From Lutraria lutraria (Eukaryota > Mollusca > Bivalvia > Venerida > Mactridae): DNA of 64,000 bases. Positions 19,430-33,100 of the stretch are shown here, piece by piece. Below the pieces are notes generated by a model, which made no database searches, was not told where the DNA came from, and worked only from the letters and a program-made list of their open reading frames with translations. The translations under genes were made by a program, and so were the position numbers. Each line of letters begins with the position of its first letter. Within the stretch, counting starts at the first letter, position 1. The stretch spans positions 39,587,137-39,651,136 of the forward strand of contig OZ026833.1 of the NCBI GenBank assembly GCA_964023205.1. The letters run 5' to 3'.

Positions 19430-20783
19430 ATGAGTGAAGGTTTCAGTGACTGATGTGTTTTCAGCAAGATTAGTGGAGACAACTGTGAAGTTATCATCCG
19501 TATTATTGTATTGAACGTATCGTACAACCGTGTTGAACTTCATAAACTGTTTCAGGTTCTTCTTGCTACTCGTCCATCGTCCTGAAATGAAATGAACGTA
19601 AACAAACGGAAACTTGTTAAAATGAACCTATGAAATAAAGTAAATCTGGAAAACGTTAAACTATTAGAAAAATGAAAGGATTATTATGACTGTTAGTGTT
19701 AGATTTGTAAGTAGCAAAAATCAAACAATCAAGATCATGACTTGAATGCACTCTATTTGACATACAATTTGCTATCGGTTTGAATAATTGGGTGTTTTAG
19801 TTGACAAACCGTGTTATGTTGAGAAACTTCATACATAAATGATGATAATTTGTCTAACCTTCTAAATAGGCTCTCATTGCGAGCCTAGGGGGATAATATG
19901 GAACAGGCTTTCCGAAATGATCTTTAAATGTATAGTTTGGGAATTCCAAACATTCTTTAGGACTATTGGACCACAACTTTTTATACATTCCACCATGACA
20001 CACTTCCCCATACTCGTCTTTGCCTGAAATTTGAATTATGAAAACAATTAACATGGATTGTCACGTGTCGTGTTAGCAGGGTTGTTAAATGCGCATGCGC
20101 ATTGCGATCTCGTGAATACAAAATTTGGACTTTTATTTTTCACACACACCACGTATGTTCAGTATTGCGTTTAACTATAAAACAATTTTTTTTTCAATTA
20201 TTATCTTGCATGCATTACTATACATAATACATTGAACACAAATAATGTAGTTATGAATTTAAGATAATTGAATCATAATTCAGATTAGAGTATCAATTTA
20301 AATTCGTTAAAATGCAAAACACACGGGGTTGTTCGATCGGCATCCGTAAAACAAGTGTTATGTTTTGTGTGTTCGTTAGCGTTCCCTTAGCAACGGCTTA
20401 CTGATCCTTATGGGGGTGGTCTAATGCAACAATAACATATTTTATTAATCTTTTGTTTAGCTTTTTAAATGAGATTAAAATGTTATCCGTCCGATACGAT
20501 ACGCAAAAACGATGGATTCATAAAAAGGTCATCACCTCATATGATAAAGGATAATACACTGCAACAGATTTGTTGACATAGCAATTTATATTTACATTTT
20601 TTTGTATTTAAATTTACTACCTGTGCGCCATGTGAAATTCCACATTCCACACCAGACGGATTGTTTTTCAAAACAGACAAGTTCCACGTCATTTTCAGTA
20701 TCCTCATTAACGAAATGATAGAGCATTGACATCCCGGAAGGACCCGCGCCAATTACACAAACTCTTTTCTTCGCCTCAGTCAT
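19430..20783 (-). pseudogene. 5'-partial tandem copy of the minus-strand FMO
   Basis: Exon 1 (20783-20621, 163 bases) and exon 2 (20023-19859, 165 bases) are intact, with good splice sites and the same phases as the downstream gene. Exon 3 starts at 19581 and keeps only about 150 bases. Similarity to the full gene stops near 19430, just after the TFTHV residues, and the frame runs into TAA within a few codons. The NADPH site, the rest of exon 3 and exon 4 are absent, so this copy cannot make a whole enzyme. The duplication also covers DNA upstream of exon 1, to about 21960 (matching about 18600). It is either a pseudogene or a source of alternative first exons for the gene at 12479-17379. Confidence 0.8.
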
Positions 20784-20885
20784 ATTTGTTAGTTGTTCGA
20801 GTGTTTCGATCTAAAGAAATAAGGAAAATACACCTCAGTTAATCATCATTCCGCACATCTCGACCGACTACGTCTTTTCTTAAAT

Positions 20886-21011
20886 CTGGTTTCCGTTCCA
20901 TGTTGCAGTGCACCAAAGCAATCTAAACTGGTTCCCGTTTCATGTTGCAGTGCACCAAAGCAATCTAAACAGGTTCCCGTTGCATATTGCAGTGCACCAA
21001 AGCAATCTGAA
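20886..21011. repeat. 42-bp tandem repeat, 3 copies (duplicate locus)
   Basis: Same unit as at 17484-17651, with one copy fewer, in the same position relative to the duplicated FMO exon 1. The following B-box-like segment (about 21030) is also duplicated. Confidence 0.88.
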
Positions 21012-21969
21012 CATGCAACCCGGCTTACCCGGACTTCGAATCCCGGTCGCGGCAGGTCATACTCTTACATACAAATATTGACAAAAATGTCGATTTTCCA
21101 CCATATGTGTAGAGATTGTCTACTCCACAAACAAATAAACTAACAAACTTAAGCTATAAGTAACTTAAAATTAGCTGAACAAAAATACGGAAGACCACAG
21201 TAACAAAACTAATAACTATTTACTGCAGTGTACTATGTACTAAGTTTTGCGTCAATCATCAGTTACAATCATGGAGTTTAATAAATACGAGTATAAAAAT
21301 ATAACAGATTATAAACTCAATCAAAACTCATTTACAACTTATATGTACATATATAAACATAATATCATTACTTACAAAATAAATTTCCACTTTTCTTACG
21401 ATATATATATATATATTACAACTGTACACCAATTAAAGTCCAGTCTCTTTAAGCAATGAAATTAATGTACTAGTCAGCAGTCGTATATGATAACACGCGC
21501 CACTGAAGGTCAAAAATAAGATAAAAGGTACACTGGATTTGTTCAAATACCAAGGTCATGGACTTGTGTCCATATAAAATTAATAGCGAATGCCTTAATA
21601 CGTAGAAGCAATGTCGTAAACAGTGGCAACAGTGAAACCTAAGCCACGCCCTTGTCTCGAACACTGACAGCCTATGTGTCCGTAAAATCAAAGATTTGGC
21701 GAAAATCGTTTGCAAGCATGAAATTGAATAGCCGTGTTTCCGAACCAAAACCATTATCAGATTGGTCGGAAATCTTCCTTTTCTATTTCGTTTTTTAAAT
21801 ATATTTTTCGCACGTCCTCAAATATATTCGTACTTTGGATTTTGAAACTTAGTAATCGGCGTCAAAAAATTGTATCTAGCGTGTAACCGAAGAAACGACT
21901 TTTGTTTGGCATAAGGAAACATACCGTAAGCTATATGAACAGCTACCGCACATGTGAAATTTGACTGGT

Positions 21970-22869
21970 CCTGGTTCTTAGTGCTCCAAACAAGATTACC
22001 AGAAATGTATTGAAACATATCTATTTCCAATTTGCAAATTCTTAGATGCACTGTTTCATTACCCGTAGATCTATAGCATGATTTATTAGTACATTTTTAA
22101 TTGTATATTTATAACCTAATATAATGTATGCCCTCTACATTACATATAATTGCTCTTTGACGCGGATGGTTGATCAAACGAGAATAACAGACAGTAGATC
22201 TGAATACATTAACGTCTTCAATATAAAGCTTAATTGGCAAAATCTGCTTCAGTAAACTGGCGACTTCGTAATCTATATATTTTTGTATGTATGCGAGGCT
22301 TTTGTCTCCATTGATGTACAACGGGACGCTCGTGCCAAACCAAATAACATAGGACTACTTTTTCCTTCCATGTCTATTTGTCAGATTTCCAGACAGTTTC
22401 AACCTAAATGATATACAAGCAGCAGAAAAAAGAATTGGACTTAGTCTATTAAACCACTGTTAGATAATTGCTACGATCTAAATATATTACATGACCAGCA
22501 ATACTGCACTGTGATATAGTGAAGAATCGGATATTAATTGCTCTCCGGCGAACACGTCCTTCTTTCTGTCAATGCTATAGTGTGATGGTGTAATGATTTG
22601 GGTCTTCAGGAATTCCTTATAATCGTGTTCTACTGTTAGGAAAGTATTTATTTATATATATGGTAAGAGGTACCGCTGTAATTGTATTAGTACTAGGTAG
22701 TTAGTTAGTTATTGTCATTATGTAAAGATAGGTATTTTGCCAGGGCGGGACAGTAGAGATGCCTTGGTTTGCAACTTGCTGCAAAAAAATATTAAGCATC
22801 TCATTTATTAAATCGGGCTTTTAACGTGCAATCGTCACGTATTTGAATTAATTTGTATTAAAAGTGTTT
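21970..22869. other. Sequence with no recognised gene
   Basis: AT-rich spacer between the FMO duplication and the TIR element. The stretch 23761-24589 is similar. No domain, RNA gene or clear repeat was recognised. Confidence 0.45.
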
Positions 22870-22876
22870 GTCAAAC

Positions 22877-23753
22877 CACAGGAGATTGAAATTATGACTC
22901 AGAATAAAGTTAAGATATAGCCTCGCACTATTAAGCTATATATAAACACAAGGAATGAAACATTTTTTTCCCGCCATCTGTCAAAACGAACACAAGTCCA
23001 GTTTTTATCATTAATTGGATTTATATTGGGCTATAAAGTTTCAAGACAGTAGAATTTACTATTTGTAACTATAAACAATGCTCACGTGGCACAGATGTAT
23101 ATAATACTTGAACTATGGCGGTAATTCTGAAGTGTTTAGAAATCCATTGCTGCTATTTTGGGGGAATTCCCTCGTAACTATTCCGCACTGAATAAAGTTG
23201 TATATAAATTCCAAAAAACCGTACCCAGCCGGATACAAAGGGAAGTAACTCACGCACATCGTGCTTTTTGTGGAATCAAGAGTTACTGTTCGTATTTACT
23301 TTTGAAGAAATATTATTTTGTAAAAAATCATTTACAAATAAATCATTACTAGAATAAAGAACATATAATTATTATACTAAATGTGGTATATAGAGTTATT
23401 TGTCTAGATACATTTTTATATTAAAGGCTAATATTTTATTCACTTCGGTGTTCTTTGGTATGAATGAAAGATTCGGCAACCGAATTGCATACATAATTGG
23501 AGAAAAACACGGATATTCTTTACACCTGGGACATGTCAGCAAGTTTAACTAGTTCTCGTGGTAAATTTTAGTGTACTTTTTGTAAATAATGCTACAAATT
23601 TGAGCATTCATGTGTAATAATACCAGTTTTACGCGTTCCTAGTGGTTGGGCTGAGAACGGTGTTTCATTCCTTGTGTATTATATATACTGATATTCGATG
23701 ATGAGTGATTTGTTGTAGCAAGTGACATATGGATAAAATTTCAATCTCCTGTG
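22877..23753. mobile_element. Non-autonomous DNA transposon with 7-bp target duplication
   Basis: The ends CACAGGAGATTGAAATT and its reverse complement match exactly. A second matching block, TATATAA.ACACAAGG, lies about 60-75 bases further in on both sides. The element is flanked by GTCAAAC at 22870-22876 and 23754-23760. There is no transposase frame inside its 877 bases. Superfamily not assigned. Confidence 0.8.
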
Positions 23754-24589
23754 GTCAAACCGTGTCGTCTCATTTATTGAAGTCACAAAGTCATATTCAA
23801 ATAACGTATTAAAACCGGCGAAACTAATTTATTATGCTACTGATTATTTATAGATCATAATAATATTGGTCATAATAATTATGTTAAACCTCATTTTCCT
23901 TATCAAAACATGCTCGCTATTGAAGTAAAATACCACTAATTGACTCTCGCGTGTTAAAAGTTATGCATCATGCTACAGATTTACAACAGCAAAAAGTATT
24001 ATGGAATATTTGAATGCATGCTAAATTTGATACTTATATTCGTTAGGAACAGGCTGATCGAACAAAATCCACGAATTTAAATTCCCAACGAAAATTAGTG
24101 AAATAGCAGCAAAGTTTGAAAAGCTACGTGATTTGAATTAGAATATTATGTAAATATATTGACAGAGCGTCGGCTTATTTCCACAACCCCGTAATTGATA
24201 TTGAGATTTTGGTATCATTTTTTCGTCTCGATGAGATCTTTACAATGAACATACTTACCCTCTTCTATGTATCCCCTAAGAAGCCATAATTAATCCGAAT
24301 TGTACAAACCCGTTACTCTTATTTGCGCTAAACTTTAATTCTAGAACCATCCAATTAAATATTTCCATTCTGTACTACGTGATACAGGACAAAACTGTAA
24401 TGGCTGCTCGTGATGTTCTTAAACTTACTTCAGAAACAAAATTATGATGTTTATTTGTACTACAACCATGTTAGTTTATACGAATTTGGTGAAAGTTTCT
24501 ATTGCATGAATATCAGTTTGCATAATATGAAAATGAAACTGTTTTCTGGACCAGATATACATGTGTTAATATTACTTCTTTTCGGATGA

Positions 24590-25980
24590 ACATTATTTCG
24601 GATACGCTAGGAATATTGGCCTATAGTTTATGGCATTACAACGTTTTCCGTTTTTAAATATACTCGAAGGACAGATGTTTTCAGTTTTCCAGAGGTCTGG
24701 CACTGCTCTGCTCCTGACTAGTATGAATGATTAAAGATAACTGTCAGTATAGAGCAACCTTTGCAAAAGGTTCTGAAAAAATACCCGATCCAGGAGCTTT
24801 GTTCTTAATCGAGGTTTTCAACAACTTAGATACCCCTTTGCAGGAATGTGAATATCTAGCATTTTATGATTAATCCCTTGTATTTTACACCTATCTCTGA
24901 GTGTACATTGTCCGAAAAAGCTTCGTGAAACTGTCTATTCAAAATCTTGCTTTTTCTTTCGCTTCTGAATACACGAGTTCTGATGATTTGAGGGGTGGGA
25001 TGTGATTCTCATCTGACTGTTTATGCTTAATAAATGTCCAGATTTTCTTATTGGAACCACCACTAGTTTCACTTCCTGTTTCTAGGGAAACAAGGCTGTT
25101 GATGTATCTCCAATACGCCCTTCTCAGTTCACGCTGGGTTATCTTAAACTTTGAATAGTCCACAGAAATCCTAGACTTGTTTATAATTTTGTATTTCTTA
25201 AAATGTATGAATATAAAATATGTATGACGTACGTCGCGTGTAATCCGGGGTTTTGATCCGAGGACCTAGCTGTTTTCATTGGGATGTTTAAACTAATACT
25301 TCCCTAAAGTCTAGACTGAAATATGTTCAAAGTGTCGTTTACTTACAAGATTGTATTACATATTTTATTTATCTATTTCAATGTTTCTTTCATGTCCTTA
25401 TTACTAGTAATGTTATCCCGATTTGCTTTGCCGTAGAAAGGAATCTGTCTTCAAGTTGGCTTTTGACTGTTTTTACAGGGTATCATACGCAATTCAAGAT
25501 ACCACGACATGATGAGACAAACCTGACAGCACCTATGTCCTTATAATACCAGGAGGTATGTTGGTAAGAACAAGATTAAGTATATTCTGACTCCTGTTCG
25601 GTATGTTCACTACCTGTGTAAGTCCAAACTCTTCAAAACGTTTATGAAATACTGATGAATTATAGCATATTGTTGCCCCAATTTGACAGACTTGCGTCCA
25701 TTCAATACCTGGTAAGTTAAAGTCACCTGCAGACAGTATGCATGCATTTGTCACTCTGTTTACTCATTCGAAGAATTTTCTAAATTGCGCATATCCATAT
25801 TTATTTGAAGTTTTTGGATTATAACAACTTGGGCAAGTAAAATGATCTGTTACCAGTGATATCCAACATACACCACACAATGTCACAGTCTGCATATCAA
25901 ATTTTGAGGTTGCAGATGCAGATAATTAATCTTTCATCGCAACAAAACCTCTTCCTCAATTCAACTTCCTGTTTTTTTGA
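24590..25980 (-). mobile_element. Decayed LINE fragment (endonuclease plus start of reverse transcriptase)
   Basis: Minus-strand frames, interrupted by stops and shifts, show an APE-type endonuclease end (AGDFNLPGIEW at about 25690, then LNLVLTN). The linker between endonuclease and reverse transcriptase follows (24939-25163, RRAYWRYI, KKIWTFIK). Next come reverse-transcriptase beginnings (KNKAPGSGIF, IFNHSY, WKTENICPSSIFK, NYRPI) down to about 24590. The catalytic reverse-transcriptase part is missing. A CR1/Jockey-like non-LTR element, long dead. Confidence 0.75.
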
Positions 25981-26464
25981 GGTGTGCTATGAGACATGGA
26001 GGTATCATGAGTGTCTTTAAATAATCGAAGGATCGATACATATTTCAGTTCAAAATAGAATGTCCGGTTTTACAATGTCAATCAGATTTGTAAATTCAGG
26101 TGTCACAAACAACACCATGGTGGCTCCAGTTTACTGGTTGGTCGTACGTTCCAAACTGGTACGAACTGGCACTAACACTAATAGTTGGAATTGGGTTCAT
26201 AGACACATCAGTTGACAACAACAGTTGCTAACAAATGAAAGTATATGTACATACTCGTTTTTGCTGTTATATTCAACACATATTTACTAATCACACTTTT
26301 TTCATAGTTTTGTTTATTTTAAACTTATTTATTTTACATCGATTGTATAGAGCATGTTATTTCAACTTTGCTAACTACTCTTGATGATTGCTTCCTGGAT
26401 TCTGTCCAGTACACGCTCTGAAAGAAGGGATTGTGATTGTGGAGGTTCCGGTCAAATTCATCCA

Positions 26465-26530
26465 CTGACAGGATTCGAACCCGCAACCTCCCGTCCGGGT
26501 TAGGAGTCCTACACCACTACTTCTCCTACA
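26465..26530 (-). repeat. tRNA-Arg(CCU)-like sequence, pseudogene or SINE head
   Basis: On the minus strand a perfect B-box GGTTCGAATCC follows an anticodon-loop-like CTCCTAA (anticodon CCT) and an A-box-like AGTGGTGTAGG. The acceptor stem cannot be closed convincingly, so a working tRNA gene is not supported. The following sequence could be a SINE body. Confidence 0.5.
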
Positions 26531-27150
26531 CCATTGCTTTTCTTATCACTCATGAGATGAATCACCGAGTCATTTGCGCATCAATATGACGGATATGAGG
26601 ACTAGACCACAATCATTTCCCGTATAAATTCAGTTCCGACTGTGTTAATTACTCATTAAGTTTGATATGTAATCAGTTCACCGTTATGTGTAATTATATA
26701 TTTCCTATGTGCTTGTTGTTTCAAATACTGCATGTATATAAGATACACTGTACAGGAACATGACACTTACCGCTCTGTCGTATATGACTTTATATATATA
26801 GTTGATTTATTCGCGTTTTCCGGTCTTTATTAAACTTATGATAAATTACGTCTACTCTGTTGCTTTTTGTTTTAGGGCAGGATTAATGATACAGTATTTG
26901 GGGTTGTGTGTTAATTTCTGTCTTGGCGTGAAAAGTTTATCATATTTTTGTTGTTGTATACTGTCTCCGTCACTTATTATAGGGATCACGTCGCACTGTT
27001 TGCGAACATTTTTTTCTTTGTGAATATTTGTCCGGAAAATATGTAAAAAATCAACTCCAGTTTTTAATTGTTCGTGATAAGGGATTGTGACTTCATCTTA
27101 AATGATAAGTATACGGGCATGTGATGATTGAATCAGATGCATAGACCATT
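26531..27150. other. Upstream region of the receptor gene
   Basis: Probably contains its promoter and 5'UTR. TATATATATAG near 26793 is TATA-like, but no start site can be placed. Nothing else was recognised. The stretch 25990-26464 is also without features. Confidence 0.35.
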
Positions 27151-30100
27151 ATGGAGTATGGACTGACAACGATGTTATATATTTTTGTAGCGTGGATGAC
27201 TATCAGTGTGCAGTCAGGTATATTTGCATATTTCTATCTGAAAGTTATGAAAATGGAAATAACTTTGAAAGATGGCAATGCTAAATTCTTGTTAACCGAG
27301 GAAGTTTGCCTCGATATGTTTGAATGATTTAATAAATTTAGGAATGGACAGAATTAGCATTTCAAGTCATTGAGTAATCAAGTTCAAACAAAAAAATATG
27401 TTAATAATTTTGGAAAGTATTGACAACTATTGATATTAATTTCCTGATATCTGCACAAGTAGATAACTTAAAACATGCTATCTGAGCTACGATATGTTCG
27501 TGGAAACGCACCCTGCATGATGAAGATACGAGCATTTTCTTATATTACCTTATTTCAGACTGTTGTATAGAGAATCCGAAAGTACCAACATTTCAGACAT
27601 GCCAGTACAGATGTCACTGTAAGAATGATACACAATGTGATGAAATAAGCGGTGACTGTCCCAATGGATGCGAAAGGGGTTGGATGGGACCAAGATGCCA
27701 ATATCGTACGTACACAATGTACATACACTGTATTGCATAATAAATACTTATATATAACTATTGCTGGTCGCCCATCTGTGTCGACCAGTAAGAAAGATCA
27801 TCTGTATTTATATGCTAATGCTAGTATCAACTTCAAATAAATGGAACAATAAGCTACACAAACCTGTAACTTTTTTAACATATTACTCTGGGCTCGGTAC
27901 TGAAAGAAAAGACTTTAATCTAATGTTAAAAGGTATGGTATCAACATTTTCGAAGCTCTATGTGAATTCTAATCAGTTTGTTGATGATGGCTCACAACAG
28001 TTAATGTTCGTACTTACAAACGTTTCAGAGTGGTTCACGCTGTCGTAGAATGGTTAACCCGTACTTATTGGGTCAAATTCTTTGTTTGAGAATTACATCC
28101 ACTTGGCAGCAATTATTGACTGAATTATTTCACTGTTATTTTCAACAGGGAATCTGGCTGTTTCGTTATACTCTCTGACCGAGTATACTCTCTGTACAGA
28201 CCATTCAAATCATCCTGATGATGATAAGGACGAGGAAAGATCTTGGAGTCCGAAATTTGATGATGTAAAATGTCATGATTCTGTGATTGTTCACTTCTTA
28301 AAGCCGTGTGAAGTACTTGGGCTGATTATCGAAGTTCCATCTGGTGATGTTGGTATTGAGAATTTTTCTTTTCCTGACTATACACATTTATTATTTGTCA
28401 AAAAATGTTTTCATTTGTTATGCTGTCCAAAAACGAAGGTTGTCAGTAAAAAACAGTTTAATATATATAATATGTCTATTGACATAACATGATTACAATA
28501 ATGCACACATTTAGTCAATGTGTAACATTGTAAGGCTGCAACATGTGTGCTCTCTAATTTTTGGATTAAAATCAACAGAATCCTGCAGTGATTACTGTGG
28601 AATTTGCTGTGAAGGTTTATGGAAGTATTCTTTTTGTATACATGTACTTTTTGTGTTGCAATTGTTTGTAGATTTTGTGAAATTTTGAGGTTTGTGTAAA
28701 TATTTTACTTTTTAGTACAATATTTACCTGAAAATATTCATGTGTTCAGGCAAAATTGGTCCACTGTATACAAGTGATTATACAATAACAATAGGGGTTA
28801 CCTGTATGGGATTGGGAAACTATCACCTATAAAACCTGATCCCCATACATTGACAATATTAAAACAGTTAGAAATACTGAAGTTTAGGGGTCGGTATAAA
28901 CGCACATGGGACCTTAACGATGGTGTAAATTTACAAAACATTCAAACACTTCCCCAAGAAATATCTACTATAGTGCCAAATTTATCTTCTAGAACCAATC
29001 CTAAAAATGAAAATAATTCCCAACCTCATGATCTGAAGAGGATCAAATGTGAATCGTTCACTGTTTGCAAAGGCCAAACTTATATAAAAGTGTGTTGTAT
29101 AAATCTAAGGTCAATCAAAAACAAAAGTAAAAAAAATGACTGTGGTATTGTTGCTGTGACTAAGACATGGCTCGGAACACCCTCCGACAAATCTTGCATT
29201 GCTGAACTTGTTCCCAGTGGTTACCAAATCAAGCATGTCCCTCGCTATGAACGTGGAGGGGGAGTTGCGGTTGTATATAAAACTGCTCTAGATATTCAGC
29301 TTCGTAATTCCACCAATGATAAAGGTTTTCACCACTTTTGAACACATGGAATGCATTGTAGCCATCAGGACGCATTCTCTGCGTCTGGCTGTTGTGTATA
29401 GACACCACGAACCACTAAAAACGGTCTAAAAATTAGTTCTTTCCTGGAAAATGAGTGGCCGTCGTTTCTGGCCAAACTTTTAACAACAGAAAGTAAAATC
29501 ATAGTTGTTGGGGATCTGAACATCCACCTTGACAATCTTTTGAATTCAGACTCTTTAAAGTTCACTAGTATACTTGAATCTTGCGGCATGCGGCAGCACG
29601 TTACTAGGGCAACTCACGTGGCTGGCCACACACTGGATTTGGTAATTACAAGAGAAACCGACACGTCTGTCTCACGTGTAGAAATATCCGATCTTGGCCT
29701 ACCTGACAACAGTGGAAAGACGTCACGTGATCATTTTGCAGTAGTGTTTAAAGCATGTGTTGCTAAACCACCTGCACCTATCAGAAAAACTTTGAATTTA
29801 AGAAAGTTAGAATCGATTGACATCAATGAATTCAAAAAGACATTGAATCCTCAGATATTTTGAAAAGTGGACTGCACACATCAGACTAGGATGAACTTGT
29901 TGAGGTGTATACCCATGGACTTTCATCACTAATTGTCAAGCATGCTCCCCTCAAGTTTTAAGACCCTCCTGTTCTTGGTACACTGAGATCTACATGACGC
30001 CAAACATCTGAGACGAAAATTGGAGCGAAAATGGCGAATGACTAAATTGACAATAGATTATGAAGTATATAGGAATCAATTTTCGGCAGTCAACAAATTG

Positions 30101-33100
30101 TTAAAACAATCCAAAGTAAGCTATTACACGGAGAAGGTAGAGTCCTGTGGTCGTGATCAGAAAGGGTTATTCAAGATCACTAAACATCTGATGGGTGAAG
30201 AAAAGAAAGTTGTCCTACCATCTGGTAAACCTGCTAAGATGCTTACACAGGATTTCAGTGACTTCTTCATCAACAAAATTGAAGGAATGCGTACTGAAAT
30301 AGCCTCCAGTACTCAGTCGACTGTTCTGAATTTGAAACACCCTTCAGAGAGGAGCAACTATCAGAATTTTCTCCAACATCTGAAGATGAAATCCGGAAAC
30401 TAATAATTAGATCACCAAGTAAATCATGTGAACTTGATCCAATACCAACATGGCTGTTGAAGGATTGCTTAAATGAACTATTACCAATATTAACAAGAAT
30501 ATTCAATGCATCACTCAAAAGGGCTTATGTACCCATTGCTTTTAAAAGCTCCAGAATACTCCAGACCACTAATAAAGAAGCCAGGTCTTGATCAAAATGT
30601 ACTGAAAAATTACAGACCTGTGTCAAACTTACCTTTCATTTCCAAAGTTCTTGAGAAGGTAGTCGATGCTCGACTAGAAGAGCATTTAACACTGCACAAT
30701 TTCCACGAAGAACGTCAGTCAGCATACAGAAATTCCACTCTACTGAAACTGCTCTACTTCCTGTGCAAAATGACATCCTTTGTTCTCTAGATCAGAATAA
30801 AGCTACGGTCCTGGTAATGCTTGATTAATCAGTACCATTGATCACACCACTCTCCTACGCAGACTTGAAAATCATTTCGGTATAACGGACAAGTCATTAG
30901 AGTGGATGAAATCCTATCTGTGTGACCGCTACCAGACTGTGTGCATAGATGGTGAACTTTCAAAATCAGTACTGGTGAACTATAGTGTACCACAGGGTTC
31001 TGTGCTTTATCCGAAGAACTACATCATGTACGCAAAATCAGTGGGTTCAAACTGCAAAAAGCACCAACTGCAACATCATTTCTACGCTGATGGCTCACAA
31101 TTGTATATGGCATTCAAACCAAAAGGTTGCGTCTCGCGTGATGAAACACTGCAACGAGTTGAAGCTTGTCTGAAGGATATCTTGCACTGGATGAAAGCAA
31201 ATTTGCTGAAACTAAATGCTGACAAAACAGAGGTAATCCTGTTTGTACCGAAACGAAATGCCAGTACAGCCGAGAATCTTACTGTGAAAGTTGGCCACGC
31301 TGTGAACAGATCATCATCGATGGTGAGAAACCTCGGTGCCATGCTGGATTCACATTTGGACATGGATAAACATGTTAACTCTGTTTCAAGGTCGTGTTTC
31401 ATGCAGATCAGACAAATAGGTCGAATCAGGCAATATTTGACTGTTGATGCTACAAAATCCCTTATCAATTCGTTAGTAACACCAAGACTGGATTACTGCA
31501 ATTCGTTACTGTGCGGTTCCCCAAAAATCATTCTGAACAAACTACAAAATATTCAAAATACAGCCGCCCGCCTCATCACACGGACACCGCGTTACAATCA
31601 CATCACTCCTGTGCTGAAAGATCTTCACTGGCTACTGGTACAATACAGAGTGGAGTACAAGGTGTTGACTCATGTTTTCAAAGTTTGTAAAGTGTATCTA
31701 AAAAACAAAACGGTTCCGTACTTTTCCCGGATTACTCAGCACAAAACAAACAAAATGGCGCCGATATTTTTCATTTTCTCGTCATTTCTTTGGTCATATA
31801 TATTGGCTAAAAAATGTTTATGTGTCTTACACATGAAAATATTTTCCCTGGACTGTCACAGATGTTTGGCCTGCATCTGATACGCACGTGTGACCTTTAC
31901 ACGAATGATTACGGTACAGTAAACAATTACAAAATACACACAACTTTTGTAGTGACAAATATGACAATATGTTTGTGTTACATAATATTATACAGATTTT
32001 AAACAACAATAGTAAGAAATTATTTTGTGCTTTCATTGATCTAAAACAAGCATTCGACACCGTTTGGAGAGGTGGACTTTGGGAAAAAGTTGCAAATCTA
32101 AATATTAATGGTAAATGCTTAAGAGTAGTGCAAAACATGCACAATAATATAATGGTAATGTGTAATGGTAAAGTCAGAGCTTTCTAACTATTTTCAGTCC
32201 AATATTGGTGTCAGACAGGGTGAAAATCTCTCGCCATTATTGTTTTCCATATTTATGAATGATTTACATGACTATTTCAACAATGATAATAACACAAATG
32301 GCATTAATATTCCTACTCCCGATATTAACGGAGATCTTCTCAACTTCCTCAAGTTATTTATATTACTATATGCTGATGACACAGTTATTATGGCCGACTC
32401 CGAATATGATTTACAACACGCATTAAGAACATATGAAGCATATTGTAATCTATGGAAACTAACAGTAAATACAACTAAATCAAAAGTTCTTATTTTTTCG
32501 AAGGGTAGACAACGACAATATAATTTTACTTACAAGAATGAACCAGTAGAAATTGTAAATGAGTATAAATATTTGGGAATACTTTTTAGTAAAAGTGGTT
32601 CATTCTACAAATGCAAACATCACATTGCAACACAGGCAACAAGAGCAATGTATAGCCTTTTAAGAAACTCAAATAGACTTAGCCTCCCAATAGACATACA
32701 GATTGAACTCTTTAACAAAACAATTAAACCAATACTTCTGTACGGAGCTGAAATATGGGGTTTTGGTAATTTAGAAATACTTGAACGTGTTCAGCTTAAA
32801 TTTTTAAAATATATTCTAAAACTAAAACGTTCGACACCAAACTACATGATATATGGAGAAACCGGATGCACACCATTATATCTAGATATCGAAGAGAGAA
32901 CGATTGCATTTTGGTCAGGAATTAGTAATTATGATATAAACAGCGTACCCAAGTTATCATCAACAATCTATCAAAGTATCCCATCTATGTGCAGAAATAT
33001 TGATGAAGAATCATTGCAAAGAAAATTCCCATGGTTATACAATATTAGACGTATTTTAATCAAATGAGGCTTAATTAACGTTTGGAATAACCATGTATTT

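Larger units (their letters stand above)
19429..21960. repeat. Segmental tandem duplication, copy 2
   Basis: Counterpart of 15841-18600. Its left edge cuts FMO exon 3 near 19430, and its right edge fades near 21960. The spacer 18600-19428 between the copies is AT-rich with no recognised gene. Confidence 0.8.

Noticed and set aside
27761..28048. 95-codon frame in the receptor intron
   Set aside because: No domain. It lies between two exons that join in phase without it.
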